DNA from: Arthrobacter sp.
Lineage (GTDB): Bacteria > Actinomycetota > Actinomycetes > Actinomycetales > Micrococcaceae
Assembly (NCBI GenBank): GCA_025464545.1
Contig: JAODMA010000115.1
Coordinates: forward strand, 1 to 7,183
Length of the DNA stretch: 7,183 nucleotides
Direction of reading: 5' to 3'
The translations under genes were made by a program, and so were the position numbers. Positions 5,583-7,183 of this stretch are shown in pieces. Each line of letters starts with the position of its first letter. The stretch's first letter is position 1. The notes below the pieces were generated by a model that ran no database searches, was not told where the DNA came from, and saw only the letters and a list, made by a program, of their open reading frames with translations.

Positions 5583-7025
5583 ATGCCTGAAACTGCCGCC
5601 ACAGCTGATATCCGCACGCCGTCAGGACGCCTGGCCCTCGCCGCGTCTTCACCCCAGATCGCGCTCGGCCCGCTTGACGGCCGGTACAAGTCCGCCGTCG
5701 CGCCGCTGGTCGATTACCTGTCCGAAGCGGCTCTGAACCGTGACCGGGTGGCCGTCGAAGTGGAATGGCTCATCCACCTGACCAGCAACAACGTCCTGCC
5801 CGGCGCCGGACCGCTGACCGCTGACCAGCAGGAGAAGCTGCGCGCCATTGTCACCGAATTCGACGCCGATTCGGTGCGCGAACTTGCCGACATCGAGGCC
5901 GTCACGGTGCATGACGTCAAGGCCGTGGAGTACTACATCGGCCGCCGCTTGGCCGACGTCGGCATCGAACATCTGACCGCCCTGGTGCACTTCGGCTGCA
6001 CCTCGGAGGACATCAACAACCTTTCCTACGCGCTCGGAATCAAGGGCGCAGTGGAGAACGTCTGGCTGCCGGCCGCCCGGAACCTCGTAGCGCAGATCAG
6101 CACCATGGCCGAGGACAACCGCGCCGTGCCAATGCTCTCCCGCACCCATGGCCAGCCGGCCACGCCCACCACGCTGGGCAAGGAGCTGGCTGTCTTCGCG
6201 CACCGGCTCACCCGCCAGCTGGACCGGATCGGCAAGACCGAATACCTCGGCAAGATCAACGGCGCCACGGGCACCTACGCGGCCCACGTCGCCTCCGCCC
6301 CGGGCGCCGACTGGCAGCAGGTCGCCAAGTCCTTCGTCGAGGGGCTGGGCCTGAGCTGGAACCCGCTGACCACGCAGATCGAAAGCCACGACTGGCAGGC
6401 CGAGCTTTACGCCGACCTCGCACGGTTCAACCGGATCCTGCACAACGTCTGCACCGATATCTGGAGCTACATCTCCATCGGTTACTTCGCGCAGATCCCG
6501 GTGGCCGGCGCCACCGGATCCTCGACCATGCCGCACAAGGTCAACCCGATCCGCTTTGAGAACGCGGAGGCCAACCTGGAGATTTCGTCCGGGCTGCTGG
6601 ATGTCCTCGGTTCCACCCTGGTCACCTCCCGCTGGCAGCGGGACCTCACCGATTCCTCCTCGCAGCGCAACATCGGCGTCGCCTTCGGGCACTCGCTGCT
6701 GGCCATCTCCAACGTGGCCAAGGGTCTGGACCGTCTCGACGTCGCCGAAGACGTGCTGGCCGGGGACCTGGACACCAACTGGGAAGTCCTCGGCGAGGCC
6801 ATCCAGATGGTGATGCGGGCCGAGGCCATCGCGGGCGTCGAGGGCATGGAGAACCCCTACGAGCGGCTCAAGGACCTTACCCGCGGCCGGCGCGTCGACG
6901 CCGCCCGGATGCAGGAGTTTGTCCAGAGCCTCGGGCTCTCCCCGGACGCCGAAGCCCGGCTGCTGGCGCTCACCCCCGGCAAGTACACCGGGATCGCGGA
7001 CGAGCTGGTGGACCACCTCAAATGA
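5583..7025 (+). CDS. purB: Adenylosuccinate lyase
   Basis: Adenylosuccinate lyase (480 residues), a homotetrameric cytosolic enzyme of the fumarase/aspartase superfamily. It releases fumarate from SAICAR in de novo purine synthesis and from adenylosuccinate in AMP formation. The E. coli-type PurB signature is present: LGPLDGRY at 28-35 near the N-terminus, TSED at 140-143, SRTHGQPATPTTLGKE at 186-201 (general-acid His189), and the superfamily signature GSSTMPHKVNP at 312-322 with the mobile-loop catalytic serine (313 or 314) and Lys319. All expected catalytic segments are intact. The first 25 or so residues extend beyond the E. coli enzyme, are low in conservation, and could be shorter if a later start were used, but no better start codon is visible before LGPLDGRY. 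It is divergent from the WXG-like gene and overlaps the next gene by four bases (ATGA). Confidence 0.97.
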   Translation: MPETAATADIRTPSGRLALAASSPQIALGPLDGRYKSAVAPLVDYLSEAALNRDRVAVEVEWLIHLTSNNVLPGAGPLTADQQEKLRAIVTEFDADSVRELADIEAVTVHDVKAVEYYIGRRLADVGIEHLTALVHFGCTSEDINNLSYALGIKGAVENVWLPAARNLVAQISTMAEDNRAVPMLSRTHGQPATPTTLGKELAVFAHRLTRQLDRIGKTEYLGKINGATGTYAAHVASAPGADWQQVAKSFVEGLGLSWNPLTTQIESHDWQAELYADLARFNRILHNVCTDIWSYISIGYFAQIPVAGATGSSTMPHKVNPIRFENAEANLEISSGLLDVLGSTLVTSRWQRDLTDSSSQRNIGVAFGHSLLAISNVAKGLDRLDVAEDVLAGDLDTNWEVLGEAIQMVMRAEAIAGVEGMENPYERLKDLTRGRRVDAARMQEFVQSLGLSPDAEARLLALTPGKYTGIADELVDHLK

Positions 7026-7183
7026 GGCTGCTGCTCATCCGGCACGGCCAGACGCCCGGCAACGTCCTGGGCCAGCTGGATACCGCGCACCCGGGACCGG
7101 GGCTGACCGAACTCGGGGAGCGGCAGGCCGCCGCCCTGGCGCGGTCCCTGACGAATGAGCAGATTGACCTCCTCTACGCCTCC
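7022..7183 (+). CDS. Histidine phosphatase (phosphoglycerate mutase-like) family protein, N-terminal part
   Basis: The first 54 residues of a histidine phosphatase superfamily protein; the rest lies past the right edge. It opens MRLLLIRHGQT, where the RHG at residues 7-9 carries the phospho-accepting His8, followed by N14 and GLTELGERQA at 27-36, a standard family segment. Members range from sugar-phosphate phosphatases to phosphoglycerate mutase-like enzymes, and the substrate cannot be told from this fragment. The ATG overlaps the purB stop as ATGA, so it is likely translated by coupling from the purB message. Confidence 0.9.
   Translation, partial: MRLLLIRHGQTPGNVLGQLDTAHPGPGLTELGERQAAALARSLTNEQIDLLYAS

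Noticed and set aside
5649..7016. 455-codon open frame on the minus strand opposite purB
   Set aside because: It mirrors purB codons, has no family features, and purB is intact and certain.

Overview
This GC-rich window reads as chromosomal DNA of a high-GC actinobacterium, most likely from the Micrococcaceae (Arthrobacter or Pseudarthrobacter type). That placement rests on codon usage, the style of the proteins, and several starts without a clear Shine-Dalgarno sequence; it is an inference, because no RNA marker gene is present.

Layout. Positions 1-3045 hold three genes on the minus strand. In transcription order they are a HisC/Pat-type aminotransferase (3045-1927), the E1 alpha subunit of a branched-chain-type 2-oxoacid dehydrogenase (1779-526), and its E1 beta subunit (526 to beyond the left edge). 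Alpha and beta overlap by one base. The 147-base gap between the aminotransferase and E1 alpha carries a striking 42-bp near-perfect palindrome built from two similar 16-bp dyads, which is the best operator candidate in the window. Together the genes suggest 2-oxo acid metabolism: the aminotransferase interconverts amino acids and 2-oxo acids, and the dehydrogenase converts 2-oxo acids to acyl-CoA.

Positions 3106-3534 (plus strand) encode a small four-helix membrane protein of the 'phage holin family' (superfamily IV). It is divergent from the aminotransferase and convergent with the next unit.

Positions 5390-3547 (minus strand) form a tightly coupled two-gene unit: a 116-residue helical protein with a WXG-like turn, and a 497-residue protein. 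The latter combines a helical hairpin ending in a YxxxE motif, an alpha/beta-hydrolase domain with a GYSQG nucleophile elbow, and a repetitive Pro/Gly/Arg/Lys tail. This is the least ordinary part of the window. It resembles, in architecture only, a type VII (ESX) secreted heterodimer with an esterase cargo, as in PE/PPE serine hydrolases.

Positions 5583-7183 (plus strand) carry purB (adenylosuccinate lyase), overlapped by four bases by the start of a histidine-phosphatase gene that runs off the right edge. Housekeeping genes therefore flank a probable accessory secreted-hydrolase pair. There is no rRNA, tRNA, CRISPR array, insertion sequence or prophage module in view.
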